Source: Fragilaria crotonensis (Eukaryota > Bacillariophyta > Fragilariophyceae > Fragilariales > Fragilariaceae). Taken from it: a stretch of 63,309 nt of DNA. How positions within the stretch are numbered: the stretch's first letter is position 1; the number at the start of each line of letters is the position of its first letter. The position numbers and the translations under genes are program-made. The notes under the pieces are model-generated. The model did no database searches and was not told the origin of the DNA. It saw only the letters and a program-made list of their open reading frames with translations. Positions 36,344-46,645 of this stretch are shown in pieces. The stretch is taken from contig JAKSYS010000346.1 of NCBI GenBank assembly GCA_022925895.1, positions 1 to 63,309 on the forward strand, in the 5' to 3' direction.

Positions 36344-37273
36344 TTATTCTTCAAAATGTACTTTACGTAGCTCCGGTGAATTCGCAAAGACATCCAGCAT
36401 AACATACGGTAACGCCTGGTGATGCGGCTCATCTTGGGACGTTTGTTTGGCATTCTCCAGTAGCGTATTTAAATCCGCCTCTAGGACCGATTTGGGAGTT
36501 GGTCCAATCAGGGACGTTTCCACTACACCATCCGCACTGACCAAGGCCAAATGAGGAATTGCATCAACTCGAAAGGCTTCCAGATACGGCCACGCCTGCT
36601 TCATATCGTCGTCTCCACCACAATTGACCATGACAAAATTGACTCGATCTCTGTACTCATCTTCCACTTGACGCAATGTCGGGGCAGCAAATTTACAATT
36701 TTCACACCACGGAGCCCAAAAATCAACAACAGACGGTTTTCCATTATTTCCAACGAGAGACATGGGTACGGAAGACTGTTGCATGGACATTAAGAGTTGA
36801 ACTTCCGTCACTGGATGCGAATACTGCCAGACAAAATTTGTGATAGCAAGCACTACGGAAACGATTGCGACTCGGATGTTTCGAAGGCGAGATTCTTTGA
36901 TTAATTCGTCGTATGAGGCAGTTTGTGCTTTTTTCTGTTCCATACGTTTCGAAGGTGAACACACTAGCGGCTGATCTGCCTCCCAGAATGACGCACCGTC
37001 CAGAAGAATGTCCTCTGCTTGCAACGCTACTTTCGGTTCTTCAATTTGACCATCAGTCACAGACGAAGCCATGGTGCCGTCGTTACTGTCGACCATTTTC
37101 CTCAAAGAGGTTAGCAATTGCGTGTTGGTACTCATTGGGTTGGAATTGACTATTGCATTTGTAATGATGAAAGACTCGACTGGAATAGATCGCGACGACC
37201 ACACCACCAAATGTAAAATTGCACTAGTCACGACGCCATGGTTCAGTGAAGATATTCTGTTGTTCACAAGCAT
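36344..37273 (-). CDS. HCF164: HCF164-like thylakoid thioredoxin
   Basis: A 309-residue protein from ATG 37273. The N-terminus has a hydrophobic stretch and a Val-Glu-Ser-Phe context suggesting a plastid presequence. A transmembrane helix lies at about residue 132-150, followed by a thioredoxin fold with the active site Trp-Cys-Glu-Asn-Cys-Lys (189-194), then Val-Asn-Cys, and a cis-Pro in Ala-Ile-Pro-His-Leu (near 236). The single helix followed by a WCE-type active site is the arrangement of HCF164/TxlA, which passes reducing equivalents across the thylakoid membrane for cytochrome b6f assembly. No insertions or frame breaks. A general membrane thioredoxin is the alternative. Confidence 0.82.
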   Translation of the reverse strand: MLVNNRISSLNHGVVTSAILHLVVWSSRSIPVESFIITNAIVNSNPMSTNTQLLTSLRKMVDSNDGTMASSVTDGQIEEPKVALQAEDILLDGASFWEADQPLVCSPSKRMEQKKAQTASYDELIKESRLRNIRVAIVSVVLAITNFVWQYSHPVTEVQLLMSMQQSSVPMSLVGNNGKPSVVDFWAPWCENCKFAAPTLRQVEDEYRDRVNFVMVNCGGDDDMKQAWPYLEAFRVDAIPHLALVSADGVVETSLIGPTPKSVLEADLNTLLENAKQTSQDEPHHQALPYVMLDVFANSPELRKVHFEE

Positions 37274-38147
37274 TTTGTTGTAGCGCTTATTGTCGTCCTC
37301 GTTGCTAACGTCGCAATCTTTATTTCGAGCTGCTTTTTGGGCTTGTGTCTTCTTGTGTGGCGTGTTGAGTCTAAGGATGCCTTTTAATACTTATGGTCTT
37401 ACTACGGTGTGTAACTAATGAAGCATGCAGCCACACCTGCTGTACGCCACTGCGCTGGTCGCCTCTGCGCTTGAATGGCACCTGTTTTTGATGATGAATT
37501 TGTTCGTGAAATGATGGTGTCAGTCCAAAGCCACGCTCGTGCAATGCCTACGTGGCATACGTCACGATAATCTATGGGCGTACAGTATTCAAAGTACTGG
37601 TACGAACATACAGTAGTCGTTGCATGTACTGGGTAGTGGAGTGTTATTCTCGAGTCTCGCAGTAGCAATGGGTTGCGCTCGTTCGGGCGACACTATGAAT
37701 GTGCGTTGTACGAGTACTGGAGTACCAGGCAAACGTAAGCGGTAGATGGGGGGGGGTCAATTCATTCACACTTTACTATTTATTTCGTGTCTCGTTTCTT
37801 TTTCGTTCCGAGTGTATGTATAATGTATAGTGTATACTATACTCCAGTACTCCAGTACGCGGTAACCACACTTCTGCGAATCGTGCGCGATACTTCCAAA
37901 TCATGAGTGTGCCAACGACGAACTTGATCCTCCACACATGAGCGCTTCAAGACTCTTTCTGATACGATAGGAGTCGCGCTTTGCTTCCGAATCGTCTCCT
38001 TATTAGAATCGTACATATTCGCTATCTGTCTTGTTCGGCATGGATACGATTTCTTAATTGCCCGTTGCAATATCATTAAGCAACTTCAGCCTTTCGCTCA
38101 CAAATCAAGATCTGGGATTATCCAGAAGCAAACTCAAACGCAATACC
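37274..38147. other. Divergent intergenic region with duplicated promoter
   Basis: Includes a G tract at 37746-37755 and GTAC-rich words near 37583-37615, 37708-37722 and 37840-37860. About 37870-38147 is related to 28605-28781, including the AATCGTGCGCGATACTTCCA block and the TCTGGGATTATCCAGAA block just before the start codon, with an insertion of roughly 100 bp here. Confidence 0.55.
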
Positions 38148-40500
38148 ATGAAGATCACTTTGACCGCAGCATACATCCTAATTTTACTTCCTGACTCAAG
38201 CGCGATGGGCAGTACTGGCACAAAACGTCATGCCAACTCGAATGTAAGCTGTAATACGGCGCTATTCAAATTCCACTAGGACGTAGGACGCGGCGAGGAG
38301 ACATTGTAAATCATTGCACACGATGGAATCAAACAAATCTCTCATCACTAACCATGTGCAATTTGACCCTCAATTCATTTCACCTTGTAGTCTGCCGGTC
38401 TTCGTGGCGGACAAGAGGTTAGAACGACGGCCTGGCATCCACGCACGGTGGGTGCAATGAATGGCATGGCTCGTCATCGCGAAAGCACAGGCCAGCTCTA
38501 TGATTCCAATTCCGTCCATTGGGCTACCGGAGTTGCGATGATGCAAGAAACCGAGCGCACGAGCGGTACTTGCGGCGACGGTAATGTGGGTAACGGACTT
38601 TGTCCTATGGCTGGCCAATGCTGCTCCACTTATGGATGGTGCGGCGTCGGTCCTGAATACTGCACAGGAACGACCGTTCCTGCCACGTCTGGCCCACTTC
38701 CAACACCAGTAGTAACATGGGCACCTTTACAAGTAACAGCTCCGCCTGTCCTCGCACCAGTTGGTATTGCTCCACAGGCTCCAGTCGGTGTTTCTCCAGA
38801 GGCTCCAGTTGGTGGTTTTTCAGAGGCTCCAGTCGGTGTGTTTTCAGAGGCTCCAGTCGGTGTTTCTCCAGAGGCTCCAGTTGGTGGCTCTCCAGAGGCC
38901 CCAGTTGGTGGCTCTCAGAGGCCCCAGTCGGTGGTTTTTCAGAGGCTCCTGTCGGTGTTTCTCCAGAGGCTCCAGTCGGTGTTTCTCCGAGGCTCCAGTT
39001 GGTGGTTCTCAGAGGCTCCAGTTGGTGGTTTTCAGAGGCTCCAGTCGGTGGTTCTTCAAAAGCTCCAGTTGGTGGTTTTCCAGAGGCTCCAGTCGGTGGT
39101 TCTCCAGAGGCTCCAGTCAGTGCTCCTCCAGTCATCGGTAGGCCAACGGCGCCCATCGCAAGTGGTACTTGTGGCAATGGCATGGTCGGTAATGGAATTT
39201 GCTCCACTCCACAGGATTGCTGCTCCTCCTTCGGTTGGTGCGGTGTTGGTCCTGAATACTGTACAGGACCCACAATTCCTGCCCTAATACCCCAACTTCC
39301 CCACTTCCAACGCCAGCCATACCGACTGCTCCAGTGATGGCACCATCCTCAGTGATAACTCCAACCGCCCCTTCCGCGGTGACATCAATTCAGTTTCCAG
39401 ACTATGCAGACGGTGAATGCTCTGGAGTCGAAAATGTCATGACAGTCAACGTCGGTTATTACCAAAGTTGGTCAGCTACAAGAGGATGCAACCCTGTCGT
39501 TCCGAGCGCGATTGACGTCGGCGGAAACGGCTATACCCACTTGATTTATTCCTTCGCCTCCATCAATGCCAATTTTCAGTTGGAAGCCTGGGGTGGAGCC
39601 AGCGACTCGGAAGTACCACAGTACCAAGCCCTCAACAATCTTAAGCAAACGCACACAGGGCTCAAAACTCTCATTGCCGTCGGCGGCTGGACTTTCAATG
39701 ATCCTGGTCCAACGCAGACCCGATTCTCTGAAACTGCGAGCACACCCGAAAACCGTGCGGCGTTTGCAGCATCGTGTGTTCAATTCTGTCAACAACACGG
39801 CTTCGACGGAGTCGATTTGGATTGGGAATACCCCGGCGACCCCACTCGTGGAGGTCAGGCGGCAGACAAGGCCAACTTTGGACTCTTGGTCGACGCCATA
39901 CGCGCCGCATTCGATGCAGCTCCGGTGGCTTTGGAGTTGACCATGGCAGTTCCGATATTCCAAGGGAAACTTACAGATGGGTACGATCTTCCGGCATTGG
40001 CACAGGGACTTGACTTCTTCAACGTGATGGCATACGATGTTCACGGCGAATGGGACAACCCCAAAGTAATTGGTGCAAATACAGACTTGCCTGCCATCTT
40101 TGACGCGGTTCGATATTTCCTCGATGCCGGGGTGGCATCCAGCAAGATGGCTCTCGGCCTCGCAGCATACGGTCGCTCCTACATTCTCGCTGACCCGAGC
40201 TGCACCACTGGTGGATGCGCCTTTTCAGGTCCGGGCTCTGGTGGATGTACAGGAACAGCAGGCTTCATGCCTTATTTTGCCATCGATGAGCTCTTTCAGA
40301 GTGGCAATTACAATTCCATTCGGTACAATCCCGACAGTGCGACCATGGAGATGGTTGTCAATGGCAATGAGTTGATCACCTTCGATAATCCAGATACATT
40401 GCAGATCAAACACGACTTTGCGTCCAAGGCGTGCTTCCGAGGATTCATGTGGTGGGCCGTTGACATGAAGTCAGGTGCGATTCCTCTGGGTTCAAACTAA
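38148..40500 (+). CDS. Secreted GH18 chitinase with two CBM18 modules (frame steps in linker)
   Basis: Exon 1 is 38148-38243 (32-codon signal peptide) and the intron 38244-38390 (GTAAGC...TTGTAG) is phase 0. Exon 2: CBM18 module near 38572-38670; a linker of imperfect 24-nt Ser-Pro-Glu-Ala-Pro-Val-Gly-Gly repeats (38762-39125); a second CBM18 near 39165-39265; then the GH18 barrel from about 39400 to TAA 40500, with the catalytic Asp-Gly-Val-Asp-Leu-Asp-Trp-Glu-Tyr near 39800-39825 and Trp-Trp-Ala near the end. It cleaves beta-1,4-GlcNAc polymer outside the cell. The frame changes inside the repeat linker and again near 39285, so as read the three modules are in three frames. The modules themselves are intact, so indel errors or repeat slippage are likely. 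Confidence 0.82.
38762..39125 (+). repeat. 24-bp coding minisatellite in the chitinase linker
   Basis: About fifteen imperfect units of the type TCTCCAGAGGCTCCAGTCGGTGGT with several 1-nt length variants, each of which shifts the frame. Pro/Ala/Val/Gly-rich linkers of this kind separate binding modules from catalytic domains. Confidence 0.85.
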
Positions 40501-41172
40501 TGCAACCCACCTTCTCTGAATACATTTAACATATCATAGTTCCATACAAGCAAATACAATACTTGCAACTTGTGGCATGCAAATCGAGCGTGAAGGCATG
40601 AAGGCATGACATTCGCAGCATACAGTACAATATGTAGAGCACATGATTGATCACAGCACAGGGTCACACTCCGGAAACCTCATTCGTGCTCCTATACTAC
40701 TATCTACTGGCTACTCTCAACTCCTACTGGCGTAATGTACTAGAAACTACAACTCAGTACTCTAGTACCATACATGCATGCATACCCATACCAATACAGC
40801 ACTGATGTACTCTGATGATCGGAAGGATTCTCGTTCACCCAAAGTTTCGAAGTTTGATGGGTGGGATGTGGGATGCCGGACTCCATGATGTATATGTAGT
40901 TGTTCGTGTATTAATAGTTTACGCATATTTGCAGCGCGCACTAAATTTGAGCCATTGATGGCCGTGGTGGCGAATGGCATCAACTCAGTCCAAGTGGAGA
41001 ATTTTTATGGAGTTGGCACTTCTGGCACACATACACGCAGAGGTCAAGCGAGGGGCAGTGTTGGTTCTTGATTCTATTCTGTTCGATTCTGTTCCATTCA
41101 ATTCAGCTTCAAGTTCGTTTCATCCATAATCAACCTCATCAAAATCATCAGGTGTCGATACTGTCTTGGAAT
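40501..41172. other. Intergenic region
   Basis: Chitinase 3' UTR and NadA promoter; no gene. AGTACT/GTAC words near 40735-40772. Confidence 0.5.
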
Positions 41173-43030
41173 ATGAATGCCATGCTGCTGCGGAGTCGCC
41201 TTCGCGTCGCTCCAACCCTTTCACTACCGGTACTTGTTGGTCGTTACAGTCGCAGCAACCGTCGACTGCAATCCACAGCGGTGGCATCATACGATCAATC
41301 TGTGGATATCTTTCCTTCGATTGTGATTGGTCCAAACAAGTCAATTGTTCCTCAGGGCCCTTTTGCGGAAGCCCAAGCACAGGTTAGTTGCTCTGTTGCT
41401 CTGTTGTGTGGTTGATGTGCGTGATGTGTGTGCTGCGTCGAACGTGGGTTGCATTTCATCGTTACACTATTTGCATTGCCATGTTGCATCGTCGTCATCT
41501 TGTTCTCAACAATACCATCCATCTGATCCACAACAACAACATTCATCACGATCACAATCACATTCAATATAGTACCTCGATCCTGATCCAGATGCCGTCG
41601 CTCGACTTGGTGAGTCCTTGTTAAGGGCCAACATGGGTGTTGTGGCGCATTACTACATGGATGTTGAACTCCAGGGTGTATTGACTGCCGTCCAACGATC
41701 CGCACCGGAATTCAAAAATAGAATTGGAATTGCCGATTCCTTGAAAATGGGTGACATGGCTGTTGACATGTGTGAAACTGCAAACGTTCAGGCCGTTGCT
41801 TGTTTGGGGGTCGACTTTATGAGCGAATCGGTGTCTGCCATTATGCACCGAAACAACTTTGGACACGTTCCTGTCTACAGGGCCACATCGGCCGCCATTG
41901 GATGTTCGTTGGCAGAATCGGCCGAACGAGATTCCTACCGAGCCTGGTTGCAAATGGAAATGAAGAACGAGCAAGCGCTACATGTCGTTTACATTAACAC
42001 ATCCCTGGAAACCAAGGCTGTCAGTTCGTCAATCGTACCCACAATTACCTGCACTTCCAGTAATGTCTTGCAAACCATGCTCCAAGCATCCGCTCAAATC
42101 GGACCCGATCTCAAGATTTTGTATGGACCGGACACGTACATGGGAGAGAATTTACAAACGCTGTTTGATTCCATCCTCGGCAACGGCAATAATAATAATG
42201 GCAACCATGCTTGGACTGACGAAAGGATTCGTCAGGAATTGCATCCCGCACACAATCGTCAAACCCTCCAACAACTCCGTTCCAAATTGACAGTCTTTCC
42301 GTCTGGAAACTGCATTGTCCATCACATGTTTGGAAAATCCATTGTTCAGACCGTCCGTGATCATTACAGTGATTGTTACGTGACTGCTCATTTGGAAGTA
42401 CCTGGTGAAATGTTTTCCATTGCCATGGAAAAATCCATTCAAGTCGATGAAGATGGCGGCGGCGCTGGTGGAGTTGTGGGATCCACATCGGACATTTTGC
42501 GATTCATTGCCCATCATGCCACACGTGCCGCAGCCACACCCGGATCGACCGAACGATTGCGTTTCATTTTAGGGACGGAAGCCGGCATGGTCACGTCCAT
42601 TGTGAAATCAGTTCAAGATATTTTGGAACAAACCAAGTCTCAAATCGAAGTGGAAATCATTTTTCCAGTTTCGTCGCAAGCTATCATGGGTGTCGATGAG
42701 GGTAGTAGTGATGACTTGGCAATTGTACCGGGTGTTGGAGGTGGTGAAGGTTGCAGTACAGCAGGTGGATGTGCTACCTGTCCGTTTATGAAGATGAATG
42801 ATTTGGATGCACTGCAGAACATTATTGATATGGTCGCAGCAGGTGATAAGGAATTGACGTTGAAGGCGCACTTGCCACCTGATCGGCTTCGAGGAAAGAG
42901 TATCAATGGGGTCAAGGCTATGGATCTCGGCGTCGAATCTATAATGTACATGAGGGATTTCATGATTCAAAAGGAGTTACCGGCACAGTTGATTGATAAA
43001 GTGCGCGCAGGTGCAACAAACTCATCATAG
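41173..43030 (+). CDS. nadA: Quinolinate synthase (NadA)
   Basis: Exon 1 is 41173-41382 (70 codons, Arg/Ser/Leu-rich, organelle-presequence-like), intron 41383-41572, exon 2 41573-43030, phase 0, 555 residues. The protein makes quinolinate from iminoaspartate and dihydroxyacetone phosphate, in de novo NAD synthesis. Visible motifs are a Val-Ala-His-Tyr-Tyr-Met-Asp strand, an Asp-Ser-Leu-Xaa-Met-Gly-Asp-Met-Ala segment, Cys-Leu-Gly-Val-Asp-Phe-Met-Ser-Glu, Tyr-Ile-Asn-Thr-Ser, Gly-Asn-Cys-Ile-Val-His-His, a Gly-Ser-Thr turn near 42480, and Cys-Ala-Thr-Cys-Pro-Phe-Met-Lys-Met-Asn near 42773. The three iron-sulfur Cys are therefore present. There is an Asn run insertion near 42187. Unlike plant quinolinate synthase it shows no N-terminal SufE domain. 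The alternative start is the ATG at 41182. Confidence 0.93.
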
Positions 43031-43357
43031 TTTCATGTTAAACGTACGAGTTGCAATTTTATATCGGTACGCACGATAACACAAATGACGTCAGGTGTGC
43101 CTCGGGAAACCAAACGAGTCTAGGGTGTTGTAGATGAACGACTCAGGTGTCGTGATATTGCTTGGAGGCAGCATCCCTTGAGGTTGCGCAAGGTTCGTGT
43201 CAAGGATGATACTTCCAACCCGGAACGCTAATGTTTCAATACGCCTCTCCTGTTGACCCACGGAAGTGAGATAGCACCAGGCTATCTAATTATCCAGAAA
43301 TTTATGATGATTGGGTTTTTAACATGATGAAACCATGACTGTCATGGCACACTTTAT
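43031..43357. other. Convergent intergenic region with a CRE-type octamer
   Basis: Between the 3' ends of nadA and the bilin reductase. The palindrome TGACGTCA is at 43086-43093; being in a 3' region its function is doubtful. No gene seen. Confidence 0.45.
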
Positions 43358-44296
43358 TCAGGGGAGGACTCGATCCTTATTGAACAATACCTCCTCTAGC
43401 ACCCGTTCGGTCCACTCGGGTCCATATAGAGACTGCAGCATGGGTCGAGCCGGATCGTTGGCCAAGCGATAGTCCAAGTATTCGGCTTGATGGTTTTCCG
43501 CGAGAGGTGTTTCAGCACGCGACGAAGCCACACATTCCAAGTACAGATCAAGATGGGCACAGAATGCGGCAAAAACAGTAGTTTGGATCGTCTCTATGGC
43601 GTTCTCTCCGGACAGTCTTGTCCAGAGTGCATGAGGAGAAAAGAATTTGCGAGCAGCCTCTGGCAAGTCACCGCCCCATTCAAAGGTATCCCGGACATGA
43701 GTGTCGTGCCATGCCTTCCATTTGTCATCATTCGTGGATGATGTTGAGGCCACCATGGGCTGTACATCCATGGCCAACAAATGTCGATTGCCCGGCAAAC
43801 TAACAAGATCGACACCCCACACGGGGAGTGGTGGAGTTCCAAACACCACAAGGTTCAACACTTGGATGCCTTTGATGTTCGTGTCGTTTTCTTCTGGCAA
43901 GAGTGTTTCGAGCAAGGCGTAGCGTCCATACTGGACTGGACTAGAACCTCGTTTGGCGTCCACCGATATCTTGACGACCGTTCCTTCTGGCATGCCTTTC
44001 GCAACGGCAGTGTTGACGGCCAGGTCAGAAGGAACTAAACTGCCGTCCGACGGAAGCAAGATTCCGGCATGTTCCAGCTTTTTCCATGCATAATCCAGAA
44101 AGGGCCGGTAGAGTCCATTCTGAGAATCGGACGTTGCCTCACATGGTCGGCAAATCGATTTCCGTGATGACGGTAGGACCCCTGTGCATGTTGGTGTTGT
44201 GGTACGCCGTCTTGTTTGGTGTTGATTCGAATCAACGGCAAAGGCGTGGATATAACTTATCAGCAGAGGAACTATCGGTAGGAGACCAATCTTCAT
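43358..44296 (-). CDS. Plastid ferredoxin-dependent bilin reductase (HY2/PebA/PcyA family)
   Basis: A 312-residue protein from ATG 44296. The N-terminus is a signal peptide ending Ile-His-Ala-Phe-Ala, the Ala-Phe context of diatom plastid import. The body shows the family pattern: a Tyr-Gly-Arg-Tyr-Ala-Leu-Leu-Glu-Thr strand, Leu-Asn-Leu-Val-Val-Phe-Gly-Thr-Pro, Pro-Val-Trp-Gly-Val-Asp with the active-site Asp, Met-Asp-Val-Gln-Pro, Phe-Phe-Ser-Pro-His-Ala-Leu-Trp-Thr-Arg, and near the end a Tyr-Arg/Asp-Xaa-Asn-Asp-Pro-Ala-Arg-Pro-Met signature. It reduces biliverdin-type bilins with ferredoxin, providing chromophore for phytochrome or related proteins. Which bilin it makes cannot be told from the sequence alone. 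Frame intact. Confidence 0.88.
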   Translation of the reverse strand: MKIGLLPIVPLLISYIHAFAVDSNQHQTRRRTTTPTCTGVLPSSRKSICRPCEATSDSQNGLYRPFLDYAWKKLEHAGILLPSDGSLVPSDLAVNTAVAKGMPEGTVVKISVDAKRGSSPVQYGRYALLETLLPEENDTNIKGIQVLNLVVFGTPPLPVWGVDLVSLPGNRHLLAMDVQPMVASTSSTNDDKWKAWHDTHVRDTFEWGGDLPEAARKFFSPHALWTRLSGENAIETIQTTVFAAFCAHLDLYLECVASSRAETPLAENHQAEYLDYRLANDPARPMLQSLYGPEWTERVLEEVLFNKDRVLP

Positions 44297-44694
44297 GATT
44301 GCTTAATATCTGTGTTGTGGTGGTAACTGTCAGTGTCAATGTCAATTTCAGTTTGTTTCTCTTCAATCGTCAAGTTGTAAATGTGATGAAAAAAATCTTT
44401 TTTCATCTGTTGGATCTGGTGGTTGATGCCGAATGCCGAATGCCGACAGCTGACGTCAACAGTACGGTACCGTTACTGCAGTACTTGTACTGTAGACTTC
44501 GTATCTTTGTACTCCGAATATGTTCGAAAGGAATATAGAAATCAAGGACATGAATACATATATATGATGCCACTACTAACTGCTATCCGGACTCCGCATT
44601 CCGCACGTCCACACTATTCCTGCAACCACGAACCATATGGATCCATTTCTGCATATTGACTGCGAACTGCGAGGCACCTCGACTCCATGCTCCA
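44297..44694. other. Divergent promoter region, partly duplicated
   Basis: Lies between the bilin reductase and the membrane-protein gene. From 44383 on it is shared with 58124 onward, so the duplication boundary falls inside this promoter and the bilin reductase was not copied. Confidence 0.55.
44451..44458. promoter_or_regulatory. CRE-type octamer TGACGTCA
   Basis: Perfect palindromic bZIP-type site about 240 bp before the start codon at 44695, conserved in the duplicate at 58178-58185. Diatom promoters responding to CO2/cAMP use TGACGT-core sites; function here is inference. Confidence 0.4.
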
Positions 44695-45957
44695 ATGACC
44701 ACCGGTAGTCGACAACCATGGAAATCACAACCAGGATTATCGCTGTATCTGGTAGTGCTCCTCCTGTTGCGGTTGGCATCAGTCGCCAGAGCAGGGCTCC
44801 CACTTCCCACACCCATATCCAAGGTGCCTCTCAAACCGACACCTCTTCGCAATGTTGACAAGCTCCTCGAGAAGCTTGATTTCCATCACATCTACGACCA
44901 TGAGGACGACAACAAATATGACGCCAAACCATTTTCTCAAGTATTGTACCCTGCAGTACGAGCCATCCTGACAACTTTGTATGGTACTATCCTACTATTC
45001 TTTGCTCCTCACGCTCGGAGTCAGATCCATTGTATTACCATGTTTCGGGTCAGTGGTCAGAAAAAGTTGGAACAGGCCATTCGAACGTGGCGACAGAACT
45101 TCTTACAGGCAAAATTCGCCATTGTTCGACGTGCTCCGAGTTTCCTTCTCGCCGGTCGTTCCATCCTACAAGTCAAACATCGAATTCACCATCATCGACA
45201 TCTCGTACAAGTAGCCAAAAAGGCCAAGGCGGATGGGACAATTACCAAACGAGAAGCGAAAATACTGTCGAGGATGCACAAGAAAGAGATTCGGAATCTC
45301 AAACGAGATATGCAACGATTGATCAAGGCCAGTACGAGTGTGGGGGCTGTCCTCAGAGCATTGGACTTGGATGATGTGTTGGATATTGTCCGGAGCTTTT
45401 TGTTTCAATTTTTAGCGGTTCTCGCGACCAATCACGAAAAGAAAGGACTCGGTTCCGTGATTTCCAATTGGTGTCTGTTCCTTAACGTGGGTGGTCTCAT
45501 GTCGGAAACACATGAAAAGTTGGGATTTCCGATTGCCAAATTGATTCGATACTGTTTTATGCGACACAACTCGAATCCAGCTGTGATTCGTCATACTGGA
45601 AGTGTTGCCGTGTTTGGGACCGCAGCATACCTCGTGCTGTGCGAGAAACAAACGACACGACGACTCAATATGGCACTCTTGTCATCCTCCGTACTTATGC
45701 GCGGCCTCAAAAGTTTCGTTAAAGTTATTCTATCATGGGACGATGATGACGATGATGGAATATGGCCTGGATTGGGACGTTTTATGGAAGGTGGTACTGG
45801 GGGTGCACTTATGACAGTGCTTACGGCAACAAGTCTGTATGCCATCATCAGAGTGGAGAAGAATGAACTCACTCCTCCAAATTGGTTACTTCGTCCAATT
45901 CACGCTGCCGAGAAGGGAATTCAACAACTTGCGGTTGCCGCTGATCGGATTGTATAA
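44695..45957 (+). CDS. Multi-pass membrane protein of unknown function, copy A
   Basis: A 420-residue protein from ATG 44695 (the start conserved in copy B at 58412). A hydrophobic signal-like segment covers residues about 17-35 (Leu/Val-rich, ending Ala-Arg-Ala). There follow a His/Asp-rich patch, a possible membrane helix near the Leu-Tyr-Gly-Thr-Ile-Leu-Leu-Phe-Phe stretch, a basic amphipathic region with many His, Lys and Arg, and three or four more hydrophobic segments toward the C-terminus. A short run of five Asp follows a Ser-Trp near 45740. No family recognised. Frame intact, unlike the copy at 58412. Confidence 0.7.
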   Translation: MTTGSRQPWKSQPGLSLYLVVLLLLRLASVARAGLPLPTPISKVPLKPTPLRNVDKLLEKLDFHHIYDHEDDNKYDAKPFSQVLYPAVRAILTTLYGTILLFFAPHARSQIHCITMFRVSGQKKLEQAIRTWRQNFLQAKFAIVRRAPSFLLAGRSILQVKHRIHHHRHLVQVAKKAKADGTITKREAKILSRMHKKEIRNLKRDMQRLIKASTSVGAVLRALDLDDVLDIVRSFLFQFLAVLATNHEKKGLGSVISNWCLFLNVGGLMSETHEKLGFPIAKLIRYCFMRHNSNPAVIRHTGSVAVFGTAAYLVLCEKQTTRRLNMALLSSSVLMRGLKSFVKVILSWDDDDDDGIWPGLGRFMEGGTGGALMTVLTATSLYAIIRVEKNELTPPNWLLRPIHAAEKGIQQLAVAADRIV

Positions 45958-46262
45958 CGTCCCTGACTCTCCATCTGACGGTGATTGATGATGTATTGTA
46001 CCGCGTTGTGAACGTCATAGCACTACCGCTGACGATTCAGAAACTATGGACTATCTAACTGTACATAATCCAACTTGCAGGGCTCGATTGCGTCGCCATC
46101 AAGGCCTTTATCGTACATCATTGATGTTGCTTTAGTAGGGATCTTACGTTCTGCAGGTTGGCTGCAATATGGCCCCTGGCTCTAGCTAGTACTCGAGTAG
46201 AGGACAGTGGGTCTGAAGTTTCAGCTCTTCGACTACCTATGCATACGATTCCGGTAAACGAC

Positions 46263-46270
46263 CTCTACGC
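46263..46270 (+). repeat. 8-bp target-site duplication, left
   Basis: CTCTACGC directly before the left TIR, identical to 54286-54293. Confidence 0.92.
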
Positions 46271-46288
46271 CAGAGCCATGCACGGGTA
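46271..46288 (+). repeat. hAT left terminal inverted repeat
   Basis: CAGAGCCATGCACGGGTA; exact reverse complement of 54268-54285. Confidence 0.93.
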
Positions 46289-46420
46289 CCCAATCCGCGG
46301 TTTACCCGTACCCGTACCCGTACCCGCGGATCGCGGAGCGGGTTCGGGTAGTGTATTGAGGTCTCGGGTACGGGTACGGGTAAGGGAATTCCCATTTCTT
46401 ACCCGAGGTTTTACCCGACC
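46284..46420. repeat. Left subterminal GGGTAC/GTACCC block
   Basis: Four successive TACCCG units near 46304-46326, then CGGGTA units in the opposite orientation near 46364-46382 and further ACCCG units to 46419. hAT transposases bind multiple short subterminal motifs, so these are likely binding sites. Confidence 0.75.
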
Positions 46421-46555
46421 GCGCGTAACGCGCAGTTCAAAGAGTACTCATAACCTGTAGTTATCAAACGTGCTTCACCGATAGCCCGTAGCCACTGCAG
46501 TGTAGTGTATAGTAAGCAAGTTAACAAAAGTTAACCTTCACCCTTTCAAGGGAAT

Positions 46556-46645
46556 GCTTTACCTTTACCTTTCACCCCTTAAGATATTGATTGCTTTACC
46601 TTTACGTTTCACCCCTTAAGATATTGATTGCTTTACCTTAACGCT
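46556..46645 (+). repeat. 37-bp tandem repeat, about 2.4 copies
   Basis: Units start at 46556, 46593 and 46630 (partial). Core CCCCTTAAGATATTGATTGC preceded by a TTTACC-rich part; one base differs between the full units. Confidence 0.88.

Larger units (their letters stand above)
44383..46161 (+). repeat. Segmental duplication, copy A
   Basis: Direct-orientation match to 58124-59868, covering promoter, gene and 3' flank. It begins at the GTGATGAAAAAAATC stretch and ends at TTCTGCAGGTTGG. Substitutions are sparse in the gene. Confidence 0.9.
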
